Position numbers and translations under genes: made by a program. A DNA stretch of 64,000 bases from Bacteroides sp. An322 (GTDB lineage Bacteria; Bacteroidota; Bacteroidia; Bacteroidales; Bacteroidaceae). The stretch lies in assembly GCF_002161765.1 (NCBI RefSeq), contig NZ_NFIN01000012.1, forward strand, positions 1 to 64,000, written 5' to 3'. Under the pieces are notes generated by a model. The model was given only the letters and a program-made list of their open reading frames with translations, ran no database searches and was not told where the DNA came from. Shown here piece by piece: positions 25,872-34,310 of this stretch; position 1 is the first letter of the stretch; the number at the start of each line of letters is the position of its first letter.

Positions 25872-26943
25872 AATCCGTGATGTTTTGGTTAAACATAATT
25901 CTTTCTTCTTCGTTGAGGAAACTTACCTCAACGGGCAACACATATATATAAGGTGTCAGTTCCGGTGCTATGTCCGGATGCCCAATAAGCCTTGCGGCAT
26001 CTTTTTCGGTGGTAATAATCAGCCGTTTCCCTTCTCGAAGCTTTTCGAATGCGGTTTGAATGCGTTGCATATCATTGGCATCGAAAGCATGGTGATCGGG
26101 GAAAGTCAGCGGTATGACATGAGAAGTATATCCCGATAATTTTTCGATAAGCGGGGCTGGCGAGGCAATGCCTGTTAATAGCAAGATGTGTTCATCCGGT
26201 CCGATACTTTCCAGTTTGCGTTCTGGAGAAGAGACGAACAAGGCTTGCAATCGCCCGTATGCTAACGTTGTAAAGAAAAGAAGCTGACTTTGTTTGGGAG
26301 CGATTTCTCTTCGCACCTCCGCTTGTTCTTCTTTCGTCAGAGTAGAAGGACATTTGCTAATCAAGATCATGTCCGCCCGGTTTTTCCCATCAACGGGTTC
26401 GCGCAAACGTCCTGCCGGAAGCAACCGGTCTCTTGTTATCAACCGGTTGTAATCGGTAAGCAAGATATTCACACCTGCCTTCACATACCGATGTTGAAAA
26501 GCATCGTCTAAAAGGATGACTCGTGTGCCGGGAGCCGTATGCCCGTCTGTTAAGAAGCGAATGCCTTCACATCGTTTTTCGTCTACCGCTACATAAATGT
26601 CGGGAAACTTATGTAACATTTGGTAAGGTTCGTCGCCAATCTCTTCAATCGGTGTTTCGGGATTCCCCAATACAAACCCTTTTGATTTCCGTTTATATCC
26701 TCGGCTAAGTACTGCCACTTGATATTCCGGACGCAACAAACGAATCAGGTATTCGGTATGCGGAGTCTTGCCTGTACCTCCTACCGTCAGGTTCCCGATG
26801 CAGATAACCGGAACAGGAAATGTATGCTGACGCAATATCCCTTTATCGAAAAGGAAGTTGCGTAAGCGCACGCCTGCCCCGTATAGCCAGGCTATAGGGA
26901 GCAGGCTGCGATATATCTTTATTTTCTTCCAGTTATTGCTCAT
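25828..26943 (-). CDS. lpxK: LpxK, tetraacyldisaccharide 4'-kinase
   Basis: LpxK phosphorylates the 4' position of the lipid A disaccharide at the inner membrane. The start at 26943 gives MSNNWKKIKIYRSLLPIAWLYG with the family's N-terminal membrane-binding helix; an upstream in-frame ATG adds 7 residues and is less likely. The Walker A loop is CIGNLTVGGTGKTPHTEYL at about 49-67. Further marks are LDDAFQHRYV with catalytic Asp-Asp, and TFPDHHAFDANDM. 371 residues. It overlaps punA by 44 bases. Confidence 0.95.
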   Translation of the reverse strand: MSNNWKKIKIYRSLLPIAWLYGAGVRLRNFLFDKGILRQHTFPVPVICIGNLTVGGTGKTPHTEYLIRLLRPEYQVAVLSRGYKRKSKGFVLGNPETPIEEIGDEPYQMLHKFPDIYVAVDEKRCEGIRFLTDGHTAPGTRVILLDDAFQHRYVKAGVNILLTDYNRLITRDRLLPAGRLREPVDGKNRADMILISKCPSTLTKEEQAEVRREIAPKQSQLLFFTTLAYGRLQALFVSSPERKLESIGPDEHILLLTGIASPAPLIEKLSGYTSHVIPLTFPDHHAFDANDMQRIQTAFEKLREGKRLIITTEKDAARLIGHPDIAPELTPYIYVLPVEVSFLNEEERIMFNQNITDYVRENSRNSSLSEG

Positions 26944-27041
26944 GCTATTTGTTTTGATTTTCAACGCAGATTAACTCAGATTTCCGCAGATTAATAGATT
27001 TATAGTGAGACAAAATTGGTTTGCGAAAAATATCAATGTAA

Positions 27042-27117
27042 TGTCATCCTGAACAAAGGATCTCGTATACATCCACGTGGACGCATTCGAGATGCTTCAC
27101 TAACATTCAGCATGACA
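27042..27117. repeat. palindromic element with CCACGTGG loop between sppA and lpxK
   Basis: TGTCATCCTGAA (27042-27053) pairs with TTCAGCATGACA (27106-27117) with one mismatch; inside, GGATCTCG faces CGAGATGC, and the loop holds CCACGTGG. It lies in the 247-base gap between lpxK and sppA. A further outer pair flanks it (AACGCAGATTAA near 26962 and AATCTGCGTTTT near 27164), making a nest of stems. No gene is in the gap. Confidence 0.6.
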
Positions 27118-27190
27118 AATGATTTTCGTAATTCATACCTTATTGACTATAAAAATCCGCGAGAATCTGCGTTTTAGACATAAAATACTA

Positions 27191-28957
27191 CTATTTAATC
27201 GTTAGCATAAACGGCAGGCGTGCCTGAATCCGGTCACTTTCTTTGATGCTTTGCAAATAGCGGAACGGTTCATACAATGCCCCCAGTTCGGTTTTCAGGC
27301 GTGCCGATAAATAACGTTCTTTCCCGGAACTCATCAAGCTGGTAAAGAAATCCTCTTGTTTGGGATAACTCATTACGGTATAGTCTTCTATTTCTGCTCG
27401 TTCGGCTGCAACTTCTATTGCCCGGTCAATGCCTCCCAATTCGTCTACTAATTTCAAGTCTTTTGCCATTTCGCCGGTCCATACCCGACCTTCGGCGATT
27501 TGCTTTATTTCGTCTACCGACATCTTACGTCCATCAGCACAACGTTGGGTAAAGAGCTCATAGCCACGGTTTATCATTCCCTGCATCAAGGCCTTCTCTT
27601 CTTCATTGAAGGGGCGGTTAATGACACCGAAATCAGCCAACTTATTGGTCTTTACGCCATCGAAATGGATTCCCAACTTATCGTTCAGCAATTTATCGGC
27701 ATTAGGTATGGCACCGTAGATGCCGATAGAACCGGTCAGCGTAGTAGGCTGTGCTACAATCCAGTCGGCTGCACACGAGATGTAGTAACCGCCCGATGCC
27801 GCATAGTCGCCCATCGAAACAATAACGGGCTTCTTTTCCTTCAATAAGGTAATCTCACGCCAGATTTCTTCCGAACCGAACGCACTTCCTCCCGGTGAGT
27901 TCACGCGGAACACTACAGCCTTTATGCTCTCGTCTTCACGCAAGCGGCGTAAATCTTTCGTCACCTTTTCCGGATTAATCCCTTCGTCTGTAGAGAAACC
28001 GCCCGTACCGATGGTGCCCGCCGCATAATACACCGCAAGCACGTTTCCGCTCTTGTCCTTCGGCACATTGCGCTGCACGTTCACCATGTCTTCCAGGTAA
28101 AGCTTGTTCAGCGCATCGTCCTCATCGGTTTCGGTCAGTTGCTTCAGGTAAGCGAGCATCCCGTCCTGATATATCAAGGTGTCGGCAAGCCCTGTGGCGA
28201 TGTAGGTCTCGGTAGACTGAAGGTCCATATTCCGGTCTGCCAATGCGTTGAGGCTGTCTGCCGGGATATTGCGCGAAGCGGAAACATCAGCCACCATCTG
28301 ATTCCATATCGAGTTGGCGAAGGCTTGCGTCTGTTCACGGTTGGCGTCGCTCATTTGAGTGGCGATGTAAGGTTCTACCGCCGACTTATACGTGCCGACA
28401 CGGAATACCTGCATCTCTACACCTATTTTATCATACAAGTCTTTCAGGAAATAAATCTGTGTGGCAATCCCGTGCCAGCCGAGGCTTCCTTGCGGATTAA
28501 TGGCGACCTTATCGGCTACACTTGCCAAGTAATACGTGCTTTGCAGGTAATTCCCGCCGTAGGCAACGAGGAACTTCCCGCTTTCCTTGAAGTCTTTCAA
28601 CGCGTTCCGGATTTCTTCCAGCGAAGCCGGAGAGCAAGCGAAAACACCCGCGTTCAGGCAGATGCCCTTTATCTTTTCGTTCTCTTTTGCTTTTTTTATC
28701 GAGCTGAGGATGTCGTTCAACCCGTATGTCTCGAAATTATCGCCCATCAGTTGACTCAGCGGATTGGGTTGCGCGCGTTCTTCCACACTTCCGCTCAAGT
28801 TAAGGATAAATACAGAATTATCGCTTACTTTCGTTTCGCTTCCCGATGAAGAAGCGACCATTCCGGCAATGCTCATGATGCCGATAATGGTAAATACAAC
28901 TCCTACGATGCAGACCCCGACAATGGCAGCCAGCATGTACTTTAAGAAATCTTTCAT
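27191..28957 (-). CDS. sppA: SppA, signal peptide peptidase (67-kDa type)
   Basis: Membrane-anchored serine protease that degrades cleaved signal peptides on the periplasmic side. Start 28957 (MKDFLKYMLAAIVGVCIVGVVF) gives the expected N-terminal anchor helix; the upstream frame adds 18 unsupported residues. The protein has the duplicated S49 domain layout: VADKVAINPQGSLGWHG near 190 with the catalytic Lys, and VFRVNSPGGSAFGSEEIW followed by PTTLTGSIGIYGAIPN, whose GSIG serine is the nucleophile. About 588 residues, normal for the long form. It heads the operon and has a consensus promoter. Confidence 0.93.
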   Translation of the reverse strand: MKDFLKYMLAAIVGVCIVGVVFTIIGIMSIAGMVASSSGSETKVSDNSVFILNLSGSVEERAQPNPLSQLMGDNFETYGLNDILSSIKKAKENEKIKGICLNAGVFACSPASLEEIRNALKDFKESGKFLVAYGGNYLQSTYYLASVADKVAINPQGSLGWHGIATQIYFLKDLYDKIGVEMQVFRVGTYKSAVEPYIATQMSDANREQTQAFANSIWNQMVADVSASRNIPADSLNALADRNMDLQSTETYIATGLADTLIYQDGMLAYLKQLTETDEDDALNKLYLEDMVNVQRNVPKDKSGNVLAVYYAAGTIGTGGFSTDEGINPEKVTKDLRRLREDESIKAVVFRVNSPGGSAFGSEEIWREITLLKEKKPVIVSMGDYAASGGYYISCAADWIVAQPTTLTGSIGIYGAIPNADKLLNDKLGIHFDGVKTNKLADFGVINRPFNEEEKALMQGMINRGYELFTQRCADGRKMSVDEIKQIAEGRVWTGEMAKDLKLVDELGGIDRAIEVAAERAEIEDYTVMSYPKQEDFFTSLMSSGKERYLSARLKTELGALYEPFRYLQSIKESDRIQARLPFMLTIK

Positions 28958-28992
28958 TTTTTGTTTGGTATTTGGTTTAATTTTCTTTTGCA

Positions 28993-29023
28993 CAAAGATA
29001 GCGATTTTCATGTACTTTGCAAA
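28993..29023 (-). promoter_or_regulatory. consensus promoter for the sppA-lpxK-punA-thiL operon
   Basis: On the minus strand TTTG (29023-29020), exactly 19 bases, then TATCTTTG (29000-28993), 35 bases before the sppA ATG. It matches the Bacteroidetes housekeeping consensus exactly. Confidence 0.85.
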
Positions 29024-29043
29024 TTATTTGTATGCAAACCGAT

Positions 29044-29144
29044 TTTCATCCGTATGCGTTGCCCATTTCATCCGTATGTGTTGCCCATTTCATCCGTATG
29101 TGTTGCCCATTTCATCCGTATGTGTTGCCCTTGTCAGCCGTATG
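29044..29144. repeat. 22-bp tandem repeat array upstream of sppA
   Basis: Four head-to-tail copies of a 22-base unit (core CATCCGTATGTGTTGCCCA; the first has GCG for GTG) are followed by a degenerate partial fifth. No spacers, so not CRISPR. It lies 21 bases upstream of the -33 element of the sppA promoter and could bind a regulator. Beyond it (29145-29271) I see no gene. Confidence 0.85.
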
Positions 29145-29271
29145 AAAAAAGAAAGCCGCCGGTTGACTTGTATCACACAAGTTTGCCGGCGGCACAAGGT
29201 AATCTAAGAGAATTTATGGAGCGATGTTGTTAGTAAATAGTTAAAAGTTAATAGTGAATAACGACTTGGTT

Positions 29272-29329
29272 TTCACCACAGATTACACGGATTAAAATAA
29301 TTGATTAAATCTGTGTAATCTGTGATGAA
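29272..29329. repeat. palindromic element, CACCACAGATTACAC family (copy 1)
   Basis: TTCACCACAGATTACACGGA pairs with the segment ending at 29329 (AATCTGTGTAATCTGTGATG) over about 21 bp, just downstream of the last permease stop. Two more copies lie at 34210-34303 and 37673-37726. It may end the permease transcript. Confidence 0.65.
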
Positions 29330-29337
29330 CCCTTATC

Positions 29338-31683
29338 TCATTCCGTCTTCAGGTTTTCCACCGGATTCTCCCGGGTGGCTTTCCGGCTGATGAGATAGAC
29401 CGAAGCTAAGGAGACGAAGGCGATGAAGGCGATAGACGCTATCGGTACCCACCACGGGAAAGCACTGTCGAAGGTCACAATCTTATCTATCTGATGCACG
29501 CCGAACAACATCAGCGGAATGGCTATCACGAGGCTGATGCCGAGCGAGACAAGCGAGAACTTCATCAGCCTTTCCTGCTCGCCCAACGAACTGGAACCGA
29601 ACACCTTGTGGATTGCCATATCCCGTTTGCGCTGGGCGATGAAGTACAGGCTCATGGCGGTCAGCCCCAAGAGCGAGATAAGCAGGGCGGCACCGGTGAA
29701 GATAAGCATCAGGCGGTTCATGCGGCTGAAGTCGGAATAGAGCTCTTTTAGTTGGTCGCCGTACCATGCCGATTCAAAAGCGAAATCCTTGGCGGCTATC
29801 TTGTAGAGTTGGTCTATCTCTTTCTTGTAAGCGTTCAGGTCGCCGTCCTGTACTTCCACCGAAATGTTCCATGGATAGATGCTGTCGGGATGCTCTATCT
29901 GTATCTGGAGCGGATGGATATCGTGGTCTATCAGGCTTCGGCTGATGACAAAATCCTTGAACACGCCGGCTATCTGGGTGCGTCCGTAATTGTTGCTCGT
30001 GAAATAATCTTTGGTCCCGACAGGTTCCAACATCTTCATCGCCCGTTCGCTTAGAAAGAAATTGTTGCCTCCTATCGGCGTATGACGGTCTTCGGTTATC
30101 TGTATGTGGTAGATGTCGAGGAACGCCGAATCAACGATAAAGGTCTGGAAACTCATCTCCAAGGTGCTGTCCGCCGAAGGAATATAGGTGGTATTGTTGT
30201 TCCCTCCGTCCAAGGGTATGCCGCATGAGAAAGAAACATGCTTCACGAAGGGCAGCTTCTTTGCTTCGGTGCGGAAGAGTTGCAGGTTCTTTTGAGAGCC
30301 GTAGGACGGATAAGTCAGCACGTTGCCGTATTCGTAACCCAACGGTGCGTGTACGATGCGGTATATCTGCACGGAGAGATAGGCGGAACAAGTGAGCAGG
30401 GCAATAGTCAGTCCACACTGCACGATGTTGAGCACTCGCAGGTAGACGGCTTTCGTCTTGCGTCGGAAAGTCCCTTTTACTACATCCATAGGGTTGTAGT
30501 TGGAAAGTATCGTAGCCGGGATAAAGCCCGAAAGCAAGGTCAGTGCTGCGATGAACAGGATATAGACAATAACGGTTGTGGCATTGAGATCGCCCGTAAT
30601 GTCAAGCTTGGCGTGAAGCAAGTCGATAGCCACAGGTTCGGCGGCTTTGGCAAGGAGGAAGCCTATGATAAACGAAACCAATGTGAGCAGTGCTGATTCG
30701 GCTATCATGCGCCAGAAAATGTCGGGGCGTGACGAACCGAGCAGGCGGCGTGTAGCCATTTCCTTGGCACGGTAGCTGGTCTGCGCCACGCTCATGCTGA
30801 TGTAGTTCAGTATCGCCATCAAGAGGATAAGCGCGCCGATGGTGATGAAAATCACTACCAGCTTGAAGTCGTACTGGTTGAGGTAGACAGTGGCAGGAGT
30901 TTCGGAAAAGTAGAAATCATGCCATGGGATGAATTGGACTTTCTTGAAGCTGTCACTGTCTCTGAACAACCAGTAAAACTCTCTCAGGAATGCCACTACA
31001 TCATCGGCTTTCCGGTTCAAGTCAGCTCCCGGAGCGGTGCGGAAGAAGAGGGTGCTCCCCGCTGCATTGTTCATTTCGGTGCATTCCATCGAACAACTCC
31101 ATTGGATGTATTTCATGTTCTCGAACGGGATGAAGATGTCGATGTCCGAAGGGATAATAGAGTTGTTGATGTCCTCAACGATACCCGTCACGGTAAATAT
31201 CCCGTTATTACAAGGGATGATTTTTAGGGTCTTGCCTACGGCGTGCTCGGTGCCGAACAGACGAAGGGCGGCGGAGCGGGTAAGCACGACACTGTTGTCA
31301 TCGGTAAGCAGTTGTTCGCGGTTCCCTTCCAGCAAAGGGAAGCGGAAGAACTCGAAGAAGTTCTTCTTCACGCTGGCACCTAATACCTGCACCGGCTTGT
31401 CGTCCGGTTGCACATACGGGTTTGATACTTTGATGGCGCACCAGTCTTCTATCTCCGGATAGCGGCTTTGCAGGCGGTTGCCCAAGTTGTAATGTCCTCC
31501 TGCCCAGTGTTCGTTGGCAAACACATAGATGCGGTCGGCATCGGGCAGATCTTTATCCACGGTGAGCTGCCGTGTCACCATGTTGGCGATAAGGAGCACG
31601 AACATCAGCGAGATGCTCAGCCCTGCCACGTTGACGAATGTAAAGAGCTTGTTGCGCTCTAAGAAGGTGAAATAGGTTTTCAT
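29338..31683 (-). CDS. MacB/FtsX-type ABC transporter permease (copy 1, diverged)
   Basis: A 781-residue permease of the long Bacteroidetes form with two FtsX halves. It has an N-terminal helix (LFTFVNVAGLSISLMFVLLI), a MacB-type periplasmic domain (about 40-270), three helices (about 280-400), another helix at about 425, a second periplasmic domain, and three C-terminal helices (about 665-775) with RKRDMAIHKVFGSS, the cytosolic coupling helix. Such proteins transmit mechanical force to periplasmic partners or export peptides and lipids; they need an ABC ATPase, which is not in the window. It is the most distant of the three permeases here. Confidence 0.85.
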   Translation of the reverse strand: MKTYFTFLERNKLFTFVNVAGLSISLMFVLLIANMVTRQLTVDKDLPDADRIYVFANEHWAGGHYNLGNRLQSRYPEIEDWCAIKVSNPYVQPDDKPVQVLGASVKKNFFEFFRFPLLEGNREQLLTDDNSVVLTRSAALRLFGTEHAVGKTLKIIPCNNGIFTVTGIVEDINNSIIPSDIDIFIPFENMKYIQWSCSMECTEMNNAAGSTLFFRTAPGADLNRKADDVVAFLREFYWLFRDSDSFKKVQFIPWHDFYFSETPATVYLNQYDFKLVVIFITIGALILLMAILNYISMSVAQTSYRAKEMATRRLLGSSRPDIFWRMIAESALLTLVSFIIGFLLAKAAEPVAIDLLHAKLDITGDLNATTVIVYILFIAALTLLSGFIPATILSNYNPMDVVKGTFRRKTKAVYLRVLNIVQCGLTIALLTCSAYLSVQIYRIVHAPLGYEYGNVLTYPSYGSQKNLQLFRTEAKKLPFVKHVSFSCGIPLDGGNNNTTYIPSADSTLEMSFQTFIVDSAFLDIYHIQITEDRHTPIGGNNFFLSERAMKMLEPVGTKDYFTSNNYGRTQIAGVFKDFVISRSLIDHDIHPLQIQIEHPDSIYPWNISVEVQDGDLNAYKKEIDQLYKIAAKDFAFESAWYGDQLKELYSDFSRMNRLMLIFTGAALLISLLGLTAMSLYFIAQRKRDMAIHKVFGSSSLGEQERLMKFSLVSLGISLVIAIPLMLFGVHQIDKIVTFDSAFPWWVPIASIAFIAFVSLASVYLISRKATRENPVENLKTE

Positions 31684-31732
31684 GTGGTTATTTACTATTT
31701 AGCAATTTACTATTTACGTTTTTTGGGTTTCC

Positions 31733-31805
31733 TGTAGGGGCGTATCGCATACGCCCTAAATACATCCACGTGAATGCATTCGGGCGTATGCGATACGCCC
31801 CTACA
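31733..31805. repeat. 24-bp perfect hairpin element (copy 1 of 2)
   Basis: Arms of 24 bases (31733-31756 and 31782-31805, core GGGGCGTATCGCATACGCCC) are perfectly complementary, with a 25-base loop containing ACATCCACGTGAATGCATT. The 73-base element is identical to the one at 36721-36793. Each lies upstream of a permease gene, after the same AT-rich leader (TTTACTATTT repeats). Confidence 0.9.
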
Positions 31806-31809
31806 AGTT

Positions 31810-34167
31810 TTATTCTGTTTTAATCGAGTTCGCCGGATTCTCGTTGGCGTTCTTCCAGCTTTGTACGGTGACCGTTATCATGGTGATGGCGGTGACGAGG
31901 AGGAAGGAGGTGAGGAATATCCAGGCACGGATGGGAGTGCGTTCGGCGAATCCTTCCAGCCAGTGCTGTCCTATCCACCAGCCGAAGGGGGCGGCAACGA
32001 TGAAGCATCCTATCAGTATATACAGGTATCGCTTGTTGAACATGCGGAGGATTTCGCCCGTGGTGCTTCCGAATATCTTGCGGATGCCGATTTCCTTGCG
32101 GCGGTATTCGCTCTCGAACATGGTGAGCCCGAACACGCCTATCATGCTGATGACAATGGCGAGCAGGGAGAAGAGCAGGATTTGGCGGGTGAAGCGCAGC
32201 TCGTTGCGGTAGGCATTGTCGAGCACCTGGTCCATGAACCGGAAGTTGAAGTCATGCCCCGGCGTGAACTTTTCCATTGCCTTTTGCAGCGAACGGATGA
32301 TTTCCACTTTGTCTGTTCCGGCGGAGACGCGGACATTGACGGTGTTTTCCCAACCTTCCCAACCTAAATCTTTGGTAGAGAAGAATGCCATGGGGCGTTC
32401 ATCGTTATCGTTGCGGAACGAGGTAAACTTGATATTCTCGCAGAAACCTATGACAGGGAAAGCCATGCTCTTTTGGAATGGAGGCTGGTTCAGTGTGAGC
32501 CATGGGTATTTCTTTCTTGCGGCTTCGTTGAAAATGAATCCGCTGCCGTCTGTAGATTTAAAATTACGTCCTTCGGTCAAGCGGATGCCCATTACATCCA
32601 AGTAACGGTAGTCTACTGGCATCACCTCATAGTTCATTGTCCGTTCTCCTTCGGAGATGCCCCAGCTCATATAAGTGTCGGATGAACTGAGAACGAATTG
32701 CGAGAACGCCACGCCTTCCACACCCGAAATGCGTGACAGTTCGTCTACGACGGCATTCATTTGTTGCTTGACTTCTTTGGTTGTTTCGCCCACAATGATG
32801 GCATCTTTGTCATAACCGTATTCCGAAGTGCGGATGTATCGGCTTTGAGCATACATGATACCGATAGCGATAATCAGCATAAAGGAGATGAAGAACTGGA
32901 AACAAACCAGTGTTGTGCGCAACTTCCGTCCCTTGGGTGATAAGCCGAACGAGCCTTTCAGTACGAGGGCAGGAGGGAAAGAGGTAACGTAGAACGATGG
33001 ATATAGCCCTGCCAGTATGCCTATTAATACACTGATGCCGAAGGTGGCGATTAAGAGAATCACATGTTTGCCTAAACTCAAGTCGGCACTGACCAAATCT
33101 TCTACGCCCGAATCGCGCAAAGCCAGTATCAAAACAAGGCTGAGGGCAAAGGCAAGGATGCTGACGAGCACCGATTCCATAATCAGGCTGGTGCGGAGCG
33201 AGCCGGTAGTTGCCCCTAACACTTTTTGCGTATTGATGCTTTTGATACGCATCGGCGTTTCGGCAAGCGAGAAATTCATAAAGTTGATAGCGGCGATGAT
33301 GACGATGAGAAACGACACGCAGATAAGCAGATAGACCGTAGTACGGCTGCTGGCACTCTTATTCCCTATTTTCGAGAAATGGACTTCCGATAAGGGAGTA
33401 AGGCGGAAGAAAGGAGTGCCTTCCTTCAGTTCGATTCCTCCCGTGAAAGGTTTCATTTCTAACAGTTTTTGGCTGACTATTTTCTCGATGCTTTCCGCTT
33501 GCGTGGCATCGCTTAGGCGTACATAGCAGATATAGTTGAAATTGTTCCAGTTGTCTTTGTTCTCGTTCTTGTCGAGCGGTTTGAGGAGCATGTTTCCTAA
33601 CTGTGTGTTTTCGGGGAAATCCTTATATACTCCACCTATGGTCAGCGGTTTGTTGTCCGCTTGTTTGCCTTCGAAGATGGTTTTACCTACGGCGTCTGTG
33701 CTTCCGAAAAAGCGTATCGCCATCGATTGGGGAATCAGGATATTCCCTTCTTGGTTGAGCGCATCGGCAGAACCGGCAATCATTTCGGGTTGGAAAGTCT
33801 TTATAAAGTTGCCGAAGCCGGTTTGTGTGGTTTCGTTGAACAGATGTCCGTTCACTTCATAATCGTAACCACTGTTCCAAATCATTGCGTTAGAAACAGC
33901 TTCAACGTAGGGAGAACTGTTCTCGATTATTTCTCCAAACGGACGGGATAACCATGTTTGCCAGTCTCTGTCTTCCCCTCCTTTAAATTCGGCGCGGAAT
34001 ATCTTTTCATAATCCTTATACCCTTTATTGAAATTCAAATCATAGTCTACCTGCGTCATGATGACGAAGAAGGAGGCGAAGGCGATTGCCAGCCCGATGA
34101 TGTTCAGGACGCTTGCCGTGAAGAAGCGCCGGAAGGTATGCGAGAAGTTGCGTGCTAAGGTGTTCAT
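31810..34167 (-). CDS. MacB/FtsX-type ABC transporter permease (copy 2)
   Basis: 785 residues, eight predicted membrane helices in the order helix-periplasmic domain-4 helices-periplasmic domain-3 helices. The first 57 residues are identical to those of the next gene upstream (both begin MNTLARNFSHTFRRFFTAS and run to KGYKDY), and the last 120 nearly so; differences cluster in the two periplasmic domains. The coupling segment is SEYRRKEIGIRKIFGSTTGE. It is thus one half of a recent tandem duplication. Substrate unknown. Confidence 0.85.
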   Translation of the reverse strand: MNTLARNFSHTFRRFFTASVLNIIGLAIAFASFFVIMTQVDYDLNFNKGYKDYEKIFRAEFKGGEDRDWQTWLSRPFGEIIENSSPYVEAVSNAMIWNSGYDYEVNGHLFNETTQTGFGNFIKTFQPEMIAGSADALNQEGNILIPQSMAIRFFGSTDAVGKTIFEGKQADNKPLTIGGVYKDFPENTQLGNMLLKPLDKNENKDNWNNFNYICYVRLSDATQAESIEKIVSQKLLEMKPFTGGIELKEGTPFFRLTPLSEVHFSKIGNKSASSRTTVYLLICVSFLIVIIAAINFMNFSLAETPMRIKSINTQKVLGATTGSLRTSLIMESVLVSILAFALSLVLILALRDSGVEDLVSADLSLGKHVILLIATFGISVLIGILAGLYPSFYVTSFPPALVLKGSFGLSPKGRKLRTTLVCFQFFISFMLIIAIGIMYAQSRYIRTSEYGYDKDAIIVGETTKEVKQQMNAVVDELSRISGVEGVAFSQFVLSSSDTYMSWGISEGERTMNYEVMPVDYRYLDVMGIRLTEGRNFKSTDGSGFIFNEAARKKYPWLTLNQPPFQKSMAFPVIGFCENIKFTSFRNDNDERPMAFFSTKDLGWEGWENTVNVRVSAGTDKVEIIRSLQKAMEKFTPGHDFNFRFMDQVLDNAYRNELRFTRQILLFSLLAIVISMIGVFGLTMFESEYRRKEIGIRKIFGSTTGEILRMFNKRYLYILIGCFIVAAPFGWWIGQHWLEGFAERTPIRAWIFLTSFLLVTAITMITVTVQSWKNANENPANSIKTE

Positions 34168-34209
34168 GTGGTTATTTACTATTTAGCGATTTACTATTTA
34201 CGATTTCTT

Positions 34210-34303
34210 TTCACCACAGATTACACAGATTTTTTAATTGATATTTCTGTGTATCCTGTGGTCCTGTGTTTTAAATTTATTAATCTGTGTAATCTGTGTT
34301 GAA
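34210..34303. repeat. palindromic element, CACCACAGATTACAC family (copy 2)
   Basis: Arms 34210-34231 (TTCACCACAGATTACACAGA core) and 34282-34303 pair over 22 bases with two imperfect positions; the interior contains two more CTGTGT motifs. It lies between permease copies 3 and 2, after the shared AT-rich leader. Confidence 0.65.
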
Positions 34304-34310
34304 CTTTATT

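Noticed and set aside
29044-29144. CRISPR array
   Set aside because: Units are directly adjacent without spacers, only four copies, and no cas genes nearby.
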